5,455 nt of DNA, from assembly GCA_030040525.1 (NCBI GenBank), contig JASHTN010000198.1, positions 1 to 5,455 of the forward strand, given 5' to 3'. This DNA is from Gammaproteobacteria bacterium (GTDB taxonomy: Bacteria; Pseudomonadota; Gammaproteobacteria; Steroidobacterales; Steroidobacteraceae). The position numbers were made by a program, and so were the translations under genes. Of the stretch, positions 5,027-5,455 are shown piece after piece; the first letter of the stretch is position 1, and the number at the start of each line of letters is the position of its first letter. Below the pieces are notes generated by a model, which was not told where the DNA came from, made no database searches, and saw only the letters and a program-made list of their open reading frames with translations.

Positions 5027-5455
5027 ACGCACCGGCTGCCTCACCCGATGCTGCGCGACTGCTCGCCGAGCTGCTCGCCGGAAGCTTCCCCGATGTGCGC
5101 GGCCGCTTCGGCCCGTTCGGCGGGCGCTACGTTCCCGAGACGCTCATCCCGGCGCTCGAGCGGCTCGAGCGCGGCGTCCGCGAGCATCTGGGGACGCGCG
5201 AGTTCCGCGGCGAGCTCACGGGGCAGCTCAAGTCCTGGGCCGGCCGTCCCACGGCGCTCACTCACGCGGCGCGCCTCTCGGCGCGCTGGGGCGCCCAGAT
5301 ATGGCTCAAGCGTGAGGACCTGGCCCACACCGGCGCTCACAAGATCAACAACGCCACGGGCCAGGCGTTGCTCGCCCAGCGCCTCGGTGCCCGGCGGATC
5401 GTCGCCGAGACCGGCGCGGGTCAGCATGGGGTCGCGAGCGCGGCCGCGTGCGCGC
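5023..5455 (+). CDS. trpB: Tryptophan synthase beta subunit, N-terminal part
   Basis: PLP enzyme that condenses indole, passed from TrpA, with serine to make tryptophan. About 144 of an expected 400 or so residues are present before the window ends. The sequence shows GRFGPFGGRYVPETLIPALE, then LKREDLAHTGAHKINN with the PLP lysine at 107, and AETGAGQHGVA with the catalytic glutamate at 129. Both sit 20 residues later than in the Salmonella enzyme (87 and 109), so the N-terminus carries an extra segment of roughly 20 residues (from MNAPAASPDAARLLAELLAG). Alanine replaces the common asparagine in EDLNHTGAHK. The ATG start lies in an ATGA overlap with trpF and has GAGGA at 5012-5016 six bases upstream. 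trpA is expected next, outside the window. Confidence 0.97.
   Translation, partial: MNAPAASPDAARLLAELLAGSFPDVRGRFGPFGGRYVPETLIPALERLERGVREHLGTREFRGELTGQLKSWAGRPTALTHAARLSARWGAQIWLKREDLAHTGAHKINNATGQALLAQRLGARRIVAETGAGQHGVASAAACA

Overview
The window is a high-GC (by eye roughly 70%) stretch of proteobacterial chromosome. Nearly all of it is the front of a tryptophan biosynthesis operon on the + strand: trpL (leader peptide), trpE, trpG, trpD, trpC, trpF and the first third of trpB, which runs off the right edge. The TrpF and TrpD sequence style and a divergent neighbour recognised from Pseudomonas and relatives suggest a GC-rich gammaproteobacterium, possibly near the Xanthomonadales. That placement is inference from remembered sequences, not a search result.

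Layout. Bases 1-281 hold the N-terminal 93 codons of a small conserved protein on the - strand, probably started at a TTG. Bases 282-413 are a divergent promoter region: a TAGAAT -10 box on the - strand, and a TTGACG / GATACT promoter on the + strand. Bases 414-568 are a classical ribosome-mediated attenuator. A 16-residue leader peptide (MLPHRSPTRSWWWRAP) carries three consecutive Trp codons. Downstream are a plausible 1:2 pairing, an alternative 2:3 antiterminator and a 20-bp 3:4 terminator hairpin ending in four T's. trpE begins 16 bases after the T run, at a TTG codon.

The genes are tightly coupled. trpE/trpG, trpD/trpC and trpF/trpB overlap by 4 bases (GTGA, GTGA, ATGA), trpG/trpD overlap by 17 bases, and trpC/trpF abut with no gap (TAGATG). 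Together the products take chorismate to anthranilate (TrpE+TrpG), phosphoribosyl-anthranilate (TrpD), CdRP (TrpF), indole-glycerol phosphate (TrpC) and, with TrpA expected beyond the window, tryptophan (TrpB).

This is a recognisable pathway and not a new system. The points that deserve a second look are the apparently leaderless trpL mRNA, the detailed attenuator layout, the near absence of Trp from the first four enzymes, and a TrpF in which the conserved catalytic Asp appears to be Glu. No RNA genes, mobile elements, CRISPR arrays or long repeats were seen.
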